A stretch of 11,448 nucleotides of DNA from Acidobacteriota bacterium (GCA_028872975.1 JAGWNV010000056.1:1-11448), one strand, 5' to 3'. Positions 1 to 7,451 are shown, numbered from the stretch's first letter. The notes: generated by a model not told the origin, from the letters alone. Numbers and translations are program-made.

Positions 1-39
1 CATGAGGAGGACCCCGGTGCGGCCCCGGCTGCCCGTCAC
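1..39 (-). CDS. 5' end of a ferrochelatase-like gene (partial)
   Basis: Only 13 codons are visible before the window edge. They start at a GTG whose last two bases fall in the hemE stop codon (GTGA overlap), so the gene is translationally coupled to hemE. The peptide reads (V/M)TGSRGRTGVLLM. A short N-terminal tail followed by GVLLM is how ferrochelatases begin; their next residues are usually a small-residue/Gly-Thr-Pro turn. Clustering with hemE supports a haem-pathway enzyme. In Actinomycetota the family member normally inserts iron into coproporphyrin III. A protoporphyrinogen or coproporphyrinogen oxidase (hemY) would be expected to show a GGGISG-type dinucleotide fold here, and it does not. 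The identification rests on very few residues. Confidence 0.5.
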   Translation of the reverse strand, partial: MTGSRGRTGVLLM

Positions 40-1082
40 GGGCGTGGTGCGCCCGCCGGCGGAGTGGCGTGGACGAGCTCCACCAGCCGGGACAGGGCGT
101 CGGGGTCGGTCTCGGGGAGCACCCCGTGGCCGAGGTTGAAGACGTGGCCGGTCCCGCCGCCGCGCTCGAGGACCCGCTGCGCCTCGGCGGAGAGCACCTC
201 CCAGGGGGCGAGGCAGAGGGCGGGGTCGAGGTTGCCCTGGACCGCCACCCCCGGCCCGAGGCGCCTGCGGGCCTCGTCGAGGGGGACCCGCCAGTCGACC
301 CCGACCACCTCGGCCCCGGCCCCGGCCATGAGCCCGAGCAGCTCCCCGGTGCCCACGCCGAAGTGGATGCGGGGCACCCCGAGGTCGGCGACACCCTCGA
401 GGACCTTCCTGCTGGCCGGCAGGACGGTGCGGGCGTAGTCGTCGGGGGAGAGGGCACCGGCCCAGCTGTCGAAGAGCTGGACGGCGGCGGCCCCGGCCCC
501 CACCTGGGCGCGCAGGAAGGCGAGGGCCATGTCGGCCAGGGCGTCGAGGAGGGCCTCCCACAGCGCCGGCTCGGCGCGCATGAGGACCTTGGTGCGGGTG
601 TACTGGCGCGACGGGCCCCCTTCGACGAGGTAGCTCGCCACCGTGAAGGGGGCGCCGGCGAAGCCGATGAGCGGGACGTCGCCGAGGTCGGCCACGAGGG
701 CCCGCACCGTGTCGATGACGTAGGGGACGTCCTCCTCGGGCTCGAGGGGCCGGAGCCGGGCCAGGTCGGCGCGGCTGCGCAGGGGCGCCTCGACCACCGG
801 CCCCCGGCCCGGGACCACGTCGACCCCGAACCCCACGGCGGCCACGGGGACCACGATGTCGGAGAAGAGGATGGCGGCGTCCACCCCGTAGCGGCGGACC
901 GGCTGCATGGTCAGCTCGGCGGCGAGCTCGGGGCGCCGGACGGCGTCGAGGATGCTGCCCTCGCCGCGGGCGGCGCGGTACTCGGGGAGGGACCGTCCCG
1001 CCTGGCGCATGAACCACACCGGGACCCGCTCGGTGGGCTGGCCCCGGCAGGCGCGCAGGAACGGCGAATCGGCCCTGGACAC
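36..1082 (-). CDS. hemE: Uroporphyrinogen decarboxylase HemE
   Basis: Cytosolic enzyme that removes the four acetate carboxyls of uroporphyrinogen III to give coproporphyrinogen III in haem synthesis. The 348-residue product has the usual family length and all the hallmarks: the N-terminal signature around residues 21-36 (PVWFMRQAGRSLPEYR) with the substrate-binding arginines R26 and R30, the FSDI segment with the catalytic aspartate D75, FAGAPFT, FDSWAG, GNLDP, and the C-terminal FNLGHGVLPETDP segment. The start is the GTG at 1082, because an in-frame TAG lies four codons upstream. No good Shine-Dalgarno precedes it, but a TAGCGT hexamer ends six bases before the GTG, which suggests leaderless transcription. 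The stop overlaps the start of the ferrochelatase-like gene, so the two probably form one haem operon. Assignment is secure. Confidence 0.97.
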   Translation of the reverse strand: MSRADSPFLRACRGQPTERVPVWFMRQAGRSLPEYRAARGEGSILDAVRRPELAAELTMQPVRRYGVDAAILFSDIVVPVAAVGFGVDVVPGRGPVVEAPLRSRADLARLRPLEPEEDVPYVIDTVRALVADLGDVPLIGFAGAPFTVASYLVEGGPSRQYTRTKVLMRAEPALWEALLDALADMALAFLRAQVGAGAAAVQLFDSWAGALSPDDYARTVLPASRKVLEGVADLGVPRIHFGVGTGELLGLMAGAGAEVVGVDWRVPLDEARRRLGPGVAVQGNLDPALCLAPWEVLSAEAQRVLERGGGTGHVFNLGHGVLPETDPDALSRLVELVHATPPAGAPRP

Positions 1083-1088
1083 CTCGTG

Positions 1089-1094
1089 ACGCTA
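1089..1094 (-). promoter_or_regulatory. Candidate -10 box for leaderless hemE mRNA
   Basis: On the minus strand TAGCGT fits the actinobacterial TANNNT -10 pattern. Exactly six bases (cacgag) separate it from the hemE GTG, so a normal start site would fall on or next to the first base of the start codon. Leaderless mRNAs of this form are common in Actinomycetota. The lack of a ribosome-binding site before this GTG agrees. No matching -35 at 16-19 bp is evident; a TTGGCA lies 23 bp upstream, which is too far. Confidence 0.4.
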
Positions 1095-1163
1095 CCGCCG
1101 GCCCCGGTGCCCGAGGCTGCCAACGGGCCCTCCGGGCCCCGGCCGCACCGTGTGGCCCCGGGA

Positions 1164-1169
1164 TAGGAT
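1164..1169 (+). promoter_or_regulatory. Candidate -10 box for the helD-like gene
   Basis: TAGGAT fits TANNNT and lies 43 bases before the GTG at 1213, in the 130-bp divergent region between hemE and the helicase-like gene. A start site near 1176 would leave a leader of about 37 bases that includes the ribosome-binding site. I see no convincing -35, so this is a weak call based on one hexamer. Confidence 0.25.
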
Positions 1170-1200
1170 CGATGGTTCGCCGCCAGCGGCTGGTGGCGGA

Positions 1201-1207
1201 GAAGGAG
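1201..1207 (+). promoter_or_regulatory. Ribosome-binding site fixing the helD-like start
   Basis: GAAGGAG lies five bases before the GTG at 1213. This favours that start over an in-frame GTG at 1150, which has no comparable site and would add 21 low-complexity residues (Gly, Pro, Ala-rich). Confidence 0.7.
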
Positions 1208-1212
1208 CGGCC

Positions 1213-3402
1213 GTGGGCGATCAGTCGGAGCTCGCAGCGGAGCAGGCGCACGTCGACCGGGCCTACGAGCGGCTCGACCAGCTGCGCTCCGATGCCGAGC
1301 AGCGGCTGCGGTCCGTCCTGGACCAGGGTCGGGGCGGCACCCACCAATTCCGCGAGGAGCGCGACGTCATCGTCCGCACCAGCCTGGCCCGCATCGACCA
1401 GCTCGACATCGGCGACCAGGCCCTGTGCTTCGGGCGCATCGACCGCGTCGGCGAGGACGGCGCCGTCGAGGACTTCCACATCGGCCGCCTGGGGATCTCC
1501 GGCGAGGACCTCGAGCCCCTCGTCGTGGACTGGCGGGCGCCGGTGGCGGAGCCGTTCTACCGGGCCACCGGCCGGGAGCCGATGGGGCTCGTCCTGCGCC
1601 GCCACCTGGCCGCCGACGGCCGCCGCATCGTCGGCGTCGAGGACGAGCGCTTCGGCGTCGCCACCGCCAACGGCGCCCGTCCCGGACAGGCCAACGGCAG
1701 CGGCCCGGCGCTCACCGACGACCTCGAGGTGGGGGGCCCCGGCGCCCTCCTCGCCGCCGTCGAGGGGGCCCGCACCGGCCACATGCGCGACATCGTCGCC
1801 ACCATCCAGCGCGAGCAGGACGAGATCATCCGCTCCCCCCTGCCCGGCGTGCTCGTCGTCCAGGGCGGCCCCGGCACCGGCAAGACGGCGGTGGCCCTGC
1901 ACCGGGCCGCCTACCTCCTCTACACCCACCGGTTCCCCCTCGAGCGCCAGGGCGTGCTCGTCATCGGGCCGAACCCGCTCTTCCTCCGCTACATCGAGCA
2001 CGTGCTGCCCTCGCTGGGCGAGAGCGGGGTCACGCTCTCGACCATCTCGGGGCTCGTGCACGGCCTCCAGCCCCGCGCCGAGGAGCCCGCCGGGGTGGCC
2101 CGGCTCAAGGGGGAGGCCCGGATGGCGAAGGTCGTGGGCCGGGCGGTGCGGACCCGCCAGCGGCCCCTGCGCCGGACGGCGGAGATCCCCTACGGGGCGG
2201 GCGTCCTGCGGCTCACCCCCGACGTGTCGGCCCAGGCCATCGCCGCCGCCCGGCGGCGGCCCGGGACCCACAACGCCCGGCGCCGGTTCGTCGAGCAGCT
2301 CGTGATCCGCCGTCTGGCCGACGACCACCTGCGGACCCTGGGCCTGCACGGTATCGGCGGCCCGGCCTCGGGCAACGGCGCCGGGGCCGACTCCGAGGAG
2401 GAGACGTTCGACCTCGCCGGGTTCGCCGGCCAGGTCCGGCGCCAGCCCGAGCTCGCCGAGGCCCTCGACCGGATGTGGCCCCGGCTCAGCGCCGAGGAGC
2501 TCCTCCACGACCTCTTCGGCGCCCCCGCCCTCTTGGCCGAGGCGGGCCGGGGCATCCTGAGCCGGGCCGAGCAGGCCGCCCTGGTCCGGCCCCGGCGGAG
2601 CTCGCTCGAGGAGATCCCCTGGTCGGCGGCGGACGTGGCCCTGGTGGACGAGGCCCGGGTGCTCCTCGGCTCCCGCCGGGGGCCCCGCCCCGGGTCCGCC
2701 GACGACGAGCCCCGCACCTACGGCCACATCGTGGTGGACGAGGCCCAGGACCTGTCGCCCATGCAGCTGCGGATGGTGGCCCGGCGGTCGCTGTCGGGGT
2801 CGGTCACCGTCGTGGGCGACATCGCCCAGGCCACCGGCCCCTGGGCGGCGGCGGGCTGGGACGAGATCACCGCCCATCTCCCCGCCGGGCGCGCCCCCCG
2901 TCTCGTCGAGCTGACCGTGAGCTACCGGACCCCGGCCGAGGTGGTGGCGGTGGCGGGCCGGGTTCTGGCCCGGGCCGTGCCCGGCATGGCGCCGCCCACC
3001 GCCGTGCGGCGGACGGGGGCCGAGCCGCGCCTGGTCGACGCCGGCGGGGCGCTGGCCGGGACGGTGGCCGCCGTGGCCGGTGCGCTCGTGGCCGAGGTGG
3101 CGCCGGGCACGGTGGCGGTGCTGGCCCCGGGGTCCCTCGTCGCCGACATCTCCCTGGCCCTCGACCGGGCCGGCCAGCGCGCCAGCGACCCCCGCCTCGA
3201 GGGGCTCGGCGCGCCCCTCACCCTCCTCCCCGTCGACATGGCCAACGGCCTCGAATTCGACGCCGTGGTGGTGGTCGAGCCCGCCGCCGTGGTGGCCCAG
3301 TCGCCCCAGGGGCTCCGCGCCCTCTACGTGGCCCTGACCAGGCCCACGCGCCGTCTCGCCGTGGTCCACTCCCAGGCCCTCCCGGAGCCGCTTCGCGCCT
3401 GA
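1213..3402 (+). CDS. helD: HelD/HelR-type UvrD-like ATPase (RNA polymerase recycling)
   Basis: Superfamily 1 ATPase of the HelD group, about 729 residues. Studied members bind RNA polymerase, push into its channels, release stalled or drug-bound enzyme and use ATP to dissociate; some actinobacterial ones give rifamycin tolerance. Seen here: a charged N-terminal helical region (about residues 1-75) with coiled-coil character, as in the arm that enters the secondary channel; the VDWRAPVAEPFY block typical of HelD; Walker A GGPGTGKT at residues 218-225; Walker B VVDEAQD at 507-513; a motif III-like VGDIAQAT; motif IV-like SYRTPAEV; and C-terminal motif VI-like YVALTR. Both ATPase halves look intact. 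Length and a compact N-terminal arm fit the actinobacterial class II form. It diverges from hemE and lies 57 bp before ctaE. A true DNA helicase is less likely given the VDWRAP block. The exact subclass is inferred. Confidence 0.88.
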   Translation: MGDQSELAAEQAHVDRAYERLDQLRSDAEQRLRSVLDQGRGGTHQFREERDVIVRTSLARIDQLDIGDQALCFGRIDRVGEDGAVEDFHIGRLGISGEDLEPLVVDWRAPVAEPFYRATGREPMGLVLRRHLAADGRRIVGVEDERFGVATANGARPGQANGSGPALTDDLEVGGPGALLAAVEGARTGHMRDIVATIQREQDEIIRSPLPGVLVVQGGPGTGKTAVALHRAAYLLYTHRFPLERQGVLVIGPNPLFLRYIEHVLPSLGESGVTLSTISGLVHGLQPRAEEPAGVARLKGEARMAKVVGRAVRTRQRPLRRTAEIPYGAGVLRLTPDVSAQAIAAARRRPGTHNARRRFVEQLVIRRLADDHLRTLGLHGIGGPASGNGAGADSEEETFDLAGFAGQVRRQPELAEALDRMWPRLSAEELLHDLFGAPALLAEAGRGILSRAEQAALVRPRRSSLEEIPWSAADVALVDEARVLLGSRRGPRPGSADDEPRTYGHIVVDEAQDLSPMQLRMVARRSLSGSVTVVGDIAQATGPWAAAGWDEITAHLPAGRAPRLVELTVSYRTPAEVVAVAGRVLARAVPGMAPPTAVRRTGAEPRLVDAGGALAGTVAAVAGALVAEVAPGTVAVLAPGSLVADISLALDRAGQRASDPRLEGLGAPLTLLPVDMANGLEFDAVVVVEPAAVVAQSPQGLRALYVALTRPTRRLAVVHSQALPEPLRA

Positions 3403-3446
3403 CCAGGCGGCCGGACGGTGTTGGCGCGCGGGTTGCTCCGTCCGCT

Positions 3447-3453
3447 AGGAAAG
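3447..3453 (+). promoter_or_regulatory. Ribosome-binding site fixing the ctaE start
   Basis: AGGAAAG sits six bases before the GTG at 3460. It favours that start over an in-frame GTG at 3418, which would add 14 residues not typical of subunit III. I see no good promoter in the 57-bp gap after the helD-like stop, so read-through from upstream is possible. Confidence 0.6.
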
Positions 3454-3459
3454 ACCCCT

Positions 3460-4065
3460 GTGACGCAGGCGCTGACGGTCGAACGCCCCGCGCGCCACGT
3501 GCCCGAGCGGCCACCGCTGCTGGCGGTCGGCGTGATGATCTGGCTCGGGTCCGAGCTCATGTTCTTCAGCGGCCTCTTCGCCGCCTACTTCACCATCCGG
3601 GCCCATGCGGCGGTGTGGCCGATCCTGGCCGGTGAGCACCTCGACTACGTCCAGGCCGGGATCTTCAGCGTCGTCCTCCTCGTCTCGAGCCCGACCTTCC
3701 AGATGGGGGTGTGGGCCCAGGAGCGCGGCGAGCGCTCCAAGGCCCGGTGGTGGATCGTCATCAGCTGGCTCCTCGGCCTGGCCTTCCTCGCCAACACCCT
3801 CTACGAGTGGCACGACTTCGCCTCGAAGGGCCACGGGCCCGCCCTCAACGCCTACTGGTCGCTCTTCTTCGTCATGACCGGCATCCACGGGCTGCACGTG
3901 GCGCTCGGCCTGGTGGCGATGATCTTCCTCCTGGGCCGCATGCGCGGCCCCGCCGGCGACCCCGGCGAGACGAACGTGTACCAGGCGGTGGGCTACTACT
4001 GGCACTTCGTCGACTTCATGTGGATCGGCATCTTCAGCTGCCTCTTCCTCCTCCCGGCCGGATGA
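3460..4065 (+). CDS. ctaE: Cytochrome c oxidase subunit III (CtaE)
   Basis: Integral membrane subunit of the aa3-type terminal oxidase; it supports subunit I and its proton uptake and carries no metal. The 201-residue product is the short actinobacterial form with about five membrane helices, lacking the first two of the seven-helix version. Recognisable segments are SELMFFSGLFAAYF near residue 31 with a conserved Glu at 32, the FMTGIHGLHV-type segment with H143 and H146, and the terminal YWHFVDFMWIGIF motif. The gene is followed by qcrCAB, the order known from Mycobacterium tuberculosis (ctaE-qcrC-qcrA-qcrB), and its TGA overlaps the qcrC ATG (ATGA). The catalytic subunit gene ctaD is not adjacent but on the opposite strand about 7 kb away. 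Confidence 0.95.
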   Translation: MTQALTVERPARHVPERPPLLAVGVMIWLGSELMFFSGLFAAYFTIRAHAAVWPILAGEHLDYVQAGIFSVVLLVSSPTFQMGVWAQERGERSKARWWIVISWLLGLAFLANTLYEWHDFASKGHGPALNAYWSLFFVMTGIHGLHVALGLVAMIFLLGRMRGPAGDPGETNVYQAVGYYWHFVDFMWIGIFSCLFLLPAG

Positions 4066-4934
4066 CGGGCGGGCCGATGCGCGAAGCAGGGCGCGGGCGC
4101 GGGTCCGGCCGGGTGATCCGGTGGCTGGGCCCGGGGCTCGTGGTGAGCGGCGTGGCCCTCGCCGGCCTGCTCGGGTCGGGAGCACTGGCCGGCGCCTCGC
4201 CGAGCCACCAGGCGGCGCGGTCGCAGGCGGCGCCGTCGCAGGCGGCGGGCCCGCCCATCAGCTACAGCCTGCCTCCCGACAGCTACGTCGCCCCCGGCAA
4301 GGTCCTCTTCGAGGCCAACTGCTCGAGCTGCCACGGGACCGACGCCTACGGAAGCGACCGGGCCCCGAACCTCGTGGGCGTGGGCGCCGCCACCGTCGAC
4401 TTCTGGGTGTCGACGGGCCGGATGCCGCTGGCCGGGTCCGCCATCCAGGCCGTCCGCAAGCCGCCGCGGTTCACCCGGACCGAGACGCTCCAGATCGCCG
4501 CCTACGTGGCCTCGCTGGCGCCGGTGACCCCCAACGCCCCGAGCATCCCGGCGGTGAGCACGAGCGTGGCCGGCCAGGCCGACGGTCTCGACCTCTTCGT
4601 CCTCGACTGCGCCGCCTGCCACACCGTGACCGGTGCCGGCGACGCCCTGGCCGACGGCTACTTCGCCCCCTCGCTGCACGTGGCCACGAAGACGCAGGTG
4701 GCCGAGGCCATCCGGACCGGGCCGGGCAACATGCCGCGCTTCGGGCCCGGGGAGCTCTCCGACAAGCAGGTGGCCGACGTCGTCTCCTACGTGACCGGCG
4801 TCATCCAGCAGCCCGACAACGGCGGCGGGCTCGGGATCGGCGGGATCGGCCCGGTGGCCGAGGGGTTCGTGGCGCTCCTGGTCGGCATCGGCGGCCTCAT
4901 GCTCATCGCCTTCTGGCTGGGGGAACGGGCGTGA
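4062..4934 (+). CDS. qcrC: Di-heme cytochrome c subunit of the bc1 complex (QcrC)
   Basis: Carries electrons from the Rieske centre to the CuA site of the oxidase inside the actinobacterial bc1-aa3 supercomplex, replacing soluble cytochrome c. The 290-residue protein has an N-terminal membrane/signal helix (about residues 18-44), two cytochrome c domains on the outer face with CXXCH motifs at C87-H91 and C183-H187, later methionines in GRMPLAG and NMPRFGP that suit axial ligation, and a C-terminal anchor helix ending in FWLGERA. Residues 50-62 are a small QAA(R/P)S repeat between the first helix and the first haem domain. The start is the ATG overlapping the ctaE stop; an in-frame ATG at 4077 is an alternative giving five fewer residues. 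Its TGA overlaps the qcrA start (GTGA). Confidence 0.95.
   Translation: MTGGPMREAGRGRGSGRVIRWLGPGLVVSGVALAGLLGSGALAGASPSHQAARSQAAPSQAAGPPISYSLPPDSYVAPGKVLFEANCSSCHGTDAYGSDRAPNLVGVGAATVDFWVSTGRMPLAGSAIQAVRKPPRFTRTETLQIAAYVASLAPVTPNAPSIPAVSTSVAGQADGLDLFVLDCAACHTVTGAGDALADGYFAPSLHVATKTQVAEAIRTGPGNMPRFGPGELSDKQVADVVSYVTGVIQQPDNGGGLGIGGIGPVAEGFVALLVGIGGLMLIAFWLGERA
4209..4247 (+). repeat. 15-bp tandem repeat inside qcrC
   Basis: Two full 15-base units (4209-4223 and 4224-4238, differing at one base) and a nine-base partial third unit (4239-4247) encode QAARS, QAAPS and QAA. They fall in the flexible linker just outside the membrane, where length variation by slippage would keep the reading frame. 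Confidence 0.85.
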
Positions 4935-5866
4935 CGACGACGACCGGACGCGACGGGGGGGACGGGACGGTGCGCAGCCCCGTTGCCGCCTTCGACGACC
5001 CGCACATGCAGCCCTACGCCCGGCACCCCGAGCGGGCCGAGCGGGTGGTGGCGGTGTGCCTGCTGTTCGGGGTGCTCGGCTTCGTCGGCTACGGGATCTG
5101 CTTCTGGGTCGGGGGCCAGACCCAGGCCGAGGGCGCCCTCCTCGGGATCGGGCTCTTCGGCTTCGGCTTCGGCCTGTCGGCGTGGGGCAAGTACCTCATG
5201 CCCAGGGGCCCGTTCTCCGAGGAGCGCCACAGCTACGTCTCGAGCCAGGCCGAGGTCGAGGCCATGACGGCGGCGGTGGTGGACCGGGGCAAGATGGTCT
5301 TCCGGCGCCGGGGGATCCTGGGTGGGATCCTCGGGCTCGGGGCGGCCGCCTTCGGGGTGGTGCTCACCTTCCCCCTGCTGCGCTCGCTCGGCCCCCAGCC
5401 CAAGAAGGCGCTCTTCGTCACCGACTGGAAGAAGGGCGCCTACGTCGTCGACACCAACGGCAAGCGGGTGCACCGTGACGACATGGAGGTGGGGGGCATG
5501 CTCACGGTGTTCCCCGAGGGGTTCGTGGGCCAGAGCGTCGACCAGACCATGATGGTGCGGGCCTCCACCAGCGACGTGAAGACCCGCCCCGGGCGCGACA
5601 CCTGGGGCCCGGACGGATACCTCGCCTACTCGAAGCTCTGCACCCACGCCGGGTGCCCGGTGGGGCTCTACATGGAGCAGACCCAGCAGCTTCTGTGCCC
5701 CTGCCACCAGTCGCTCTTCGACGTGCTCGACGGGGGCACCCAGGTGTTCGGGCCCGCCCCGCGGCCGCTGCCCCAGCTGCCGCTGTACATCGACGAGGCC
5801 GGGTTCCTCCGGGCCCAGAAGGGCTACGACGAGCCGGTCGGCCCCGGCTTCTGGGAGCGGTCGTGA
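4931..5866 (+). CDS. qcrA: Rieske iron-sulfur subunit of the bc1 complex (QcrA)
   Basis: Takes one electron from menaquinol at the outer quinol site of QcrB and passes it to QcrC. The 311-residue protein has the actinobacterial architecture: a cytoplasmic N-terminus, two helices at about residues 39-59 and 65-86, a third at about 128-148, and a C-terminal Rieske domain outside the membrane. The [2Fe-2S] ligands are C237, H239, C256 and H259 in the CTHAGC and CPCH boxes; C242 and C258 form the usual stabilising disulfide. Three arginines (R125-R127) sit directly before the third helix, which resembles an internal Tat signal. Studied Streptomyces Rieske proteins insert helices 1-2 by Sec and export the cofactor-loaded domain by Tat. 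The GTG start overlaps the qcrC stop and the TGA overlaps the qcrB start. Confidence 0.96.
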   Translation: MTTTTGRDGGDGTVRSPVAAFDDPHMQPYARHPERAERVVAVCLLFGVLGFVGYGICFWVGGQTQAEGALLGIGLFGFGFGLSAWGKYLMPRGPFSEERHSYVSSQAEVEAMTAAVVDRGKMVFRRRGILGGILGLGAAAFGVVLTFPLLRSLGPQPKKALFVTDWKKGAYVVDTNGKRVHRDDMEVGGMLTVFPEGFVGQSVDQTMMVRASTSDVKTRPGRDTWGPDGYLAYSKLCTHAGCPVGLYMEQTQQLLCPCHQSLFDVLDGGTQVFGPAPRPLPQLPLYIDEAGFLRAQKGYDEPVGPGFWERS

Positions 5867-7440
5867 CCACCCTCGGGAACCGCCCGGCCCGGGGCCTGCG
5901 CCAACGGGGCACCCAGGGCAACGGCAAGGTGAAGGCCGACCCCGTCGAGGCCGGCGTGCGGTGGCTCGACGTCCGGCTCGGGGTGGCCAAGGGCGGGCGG
6001 GTCTTCCTCGACAAGATCTTCCCCGACCACTGGTCGTTCCTCCTCGGCGAGATCGCCCTCTACTCCTTCGTCATCCTCATCGTCACCGGGATCTGGCTGT
6101 CGCTGTTCTTCAACGCCTCGACGGCGGAGGTCATCTACCACGGCGCCTATGCCCCCCTGCGGGGCGTGAAGGTCTCGGCCGCCTACGCCTCGACGATCGA
6201 CATCTCCTTCGGCGTGCGAAGCGGCATGGTCATCCGCCAGATGCACCACTGGGCCGCCGACGTCGTCCTGGGCTCGATCGCCGTGCACATGTGCCGGGTC
6301 TTCTTCACCGGCGCCTACCGCAAGCCCCGGGAGGCCAACTGGATCATCGGCGTCACCCTGCTCACGCTGGGCCTCGCCAACGGGTTCATCGGCTACTCGC
6401 TCCCCGACGACCTCGTGTCGGGCACGGGCATCCGCCTGGTGTTCTCCTTCCTGCTGTCCATGCCGGTGGTGGGCAGCTACCTCGGGTTCTTCATCTTCGG
6501 GGGCAACTATCCGGGCGACGGGTCGCTCATCCCGAGGTTCTTCATCCTCCACGTGCTGGTGCTGCCGCTCGTCATCCTCGGGCTCATCACCGCCCACCTC
6601 ACCCTCCTGGTCCGCCAGAAGCACACCCAGTTCCCCGGCAAGGGCCGCACCGAGCACAACGTGGTGGGCACGCCGATGTACCCGGCCTTCATCGCCAAGA
6701 CCACCGGCTACCTCTTCATGATCGCCGGGGTCCTGTGGGCGCTGGGCGGCCTGGTGCAGATCAACCCCATCTGGCAGTTCGGCCCGTACGCCCCCTACAA
6801 GATCAGCTACGCCGTCCAGCCCGACTGGTACATGGGCTGGCTCGACGGGGCCCTGCGGATCATGCCCAGCTGGGAGTTCGCATCCTTCGGGCACACCATC
6901 CCCTTCGAGGTCTTCCTGCCCGCCATCGTCTTCCCGGGGATCTGCTTCGGGGTCTTCTACGCCTGGCCCTTCCTGGAGGCCTGGCTGACGGGGGACCGGG
7001 CCGACCACAACCTCCTCGACCGGCCCCGGGACAAGCCCCGGCGGACCGCCCTCGGGGCGGCGGCGCTCGCCTTCTTCTTCACGCTGTTCTCGGCCAGCTC
7101 CACCGACGTGCTGGCCAACTTCTTCCAGATCTCGCTCAACAGCGTGCTGTGGTTCTTCCGCTTCGCCACCGTGCTCGTGCCCGTCGTGGTGTTCTTCGTG
7201 ACGTGGCGGCTGTGTCTGGACCTGGCCCTCACGCCGCACTCGGGGAAGCGCAAGCGCACCAACGTCGTCACCCGGTCGGCCACCGGCGAGTACGCCACCA
7301 CGCCGAGCGACGACCGTCCCGGCGACGGCCATCACGAGCTCGAGCCCACGCCCGTGCCGGTGTTCATCGACGTGGGGGACCGGGCCGAGCCGGTCGGGGC
7401 CGACCTGGGCTCGGGCGTCCGCCGCATCCCCCGGCGCTGA
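5863..7440 (+). CDS. qcrB: Cytochrome b subunit of the bc1 complex (QcrB)
   Basis: Membrane core of menaquinol:cytochrome c reductase; it binds two b haems and both quinone sites. The 525-residue product is an unsplit cytochrome b (N- and C-terminal halves fused). The haem ligand pairs appear as H128/H142 in the MHHWAADVVL...VHMCR helix and H230/H245 in the LHVLVLPLV...AHL helix, spaced 14 and 15 residues. The quinol-site motif is PDWY at 320-323, in the place of PEWY of mitochondrial cytochrome b. FTGAYRKPREANWIIG is a strongly conserved actinobacterial segment. The last 75 or so residues form a hydrophilic cytoplasmic tail. It is the fourth overlapping gene of the ctaE-qcrCAB run. In mycobacteria this subunit is the target of quinol-site inhibitors. 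Confidence 0.97.
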   Translation: MTTLGNRPARGLRQRGTQGNGKVKADPVEAGVRWLDVRLGVAKGGRVFLDKIFPDHWSFLLGEIALYSFVILIVTGIWLSLFFNASTAEVIYHGAYAPLRGVKVSAAYASTIDISFGVRSGMVIRQMHHWAADVVLGSIAVHMCRVFFTGAYRKPREANWIIGVTLLTLGLANGFIGYSLPDDLVSGTGIRLVFSFLLSMPVVGSYLGFFIFGGNYPGDGSLIPRFFILHVLVLPLVILGLITAHLTLLVRQKHTQFPGKGRTEHNVVGTPMYPAFIAKTTGYLFMIAGVLWALGGLVQINPIWQFGPYAPYKISYAVQPDWYMGWLDGALRIMPSWEFASFGHTIPFEVFLPAIVFPGICFGVFYAWPFLEAWLTGDRADHNLLDRPRDKPRRTALGAAALAFFFTLFSASSTDVLANFFQISLNSVLWFFRFATVLVPVVVFFVTWRLCLDLALTPHSGKRKRTNVVTRSATGEYATTPSDDRPGDGHHELEPTPVPVFIDVGDRAEPVGADLGSGVRRIPRR

Positions 7441-7451
7441 GCCCGCCGCCC

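Noticed and set aside
1125..1139. GGGCCC repeated three bases apart between hemE and the helD-like gene, as a possible operator
   Set aside because: GGGCCC is a self-palindrome expected often at this GC content; nothing ties it to a regulator.
69..1166. A 365-codon frame antisense to hemE
   Set aside because: Overlaps a secure gene completely; Gly/Glu/His/Pro-rich with no domain.
1150..1212. Upstream GTG start for the helD-like gene
   Set aside because: It adds 21 residues of Pro/Gly/Ala-rich sequence with no ribosome-binding site and would overlap the likely promoter; GTG 1213 has a good site.
3421..3451. TTGGCG and TAGGAA before ctaE as a -35/-10 pair
   Set aside because: The spacing is 19 bp, TAGGAA is a poor -10, and it coincides with the ribosome-binding site, so a start site would fall at or after the start codon region.
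1425..3635. A 736-codon plus-strand frame overlapping the helD-like gene
   Set aside because: Arg/Gly/Pro-rich composition in a shifted frame of a gene with intact ATPase motifs; a by-product of high GC3.
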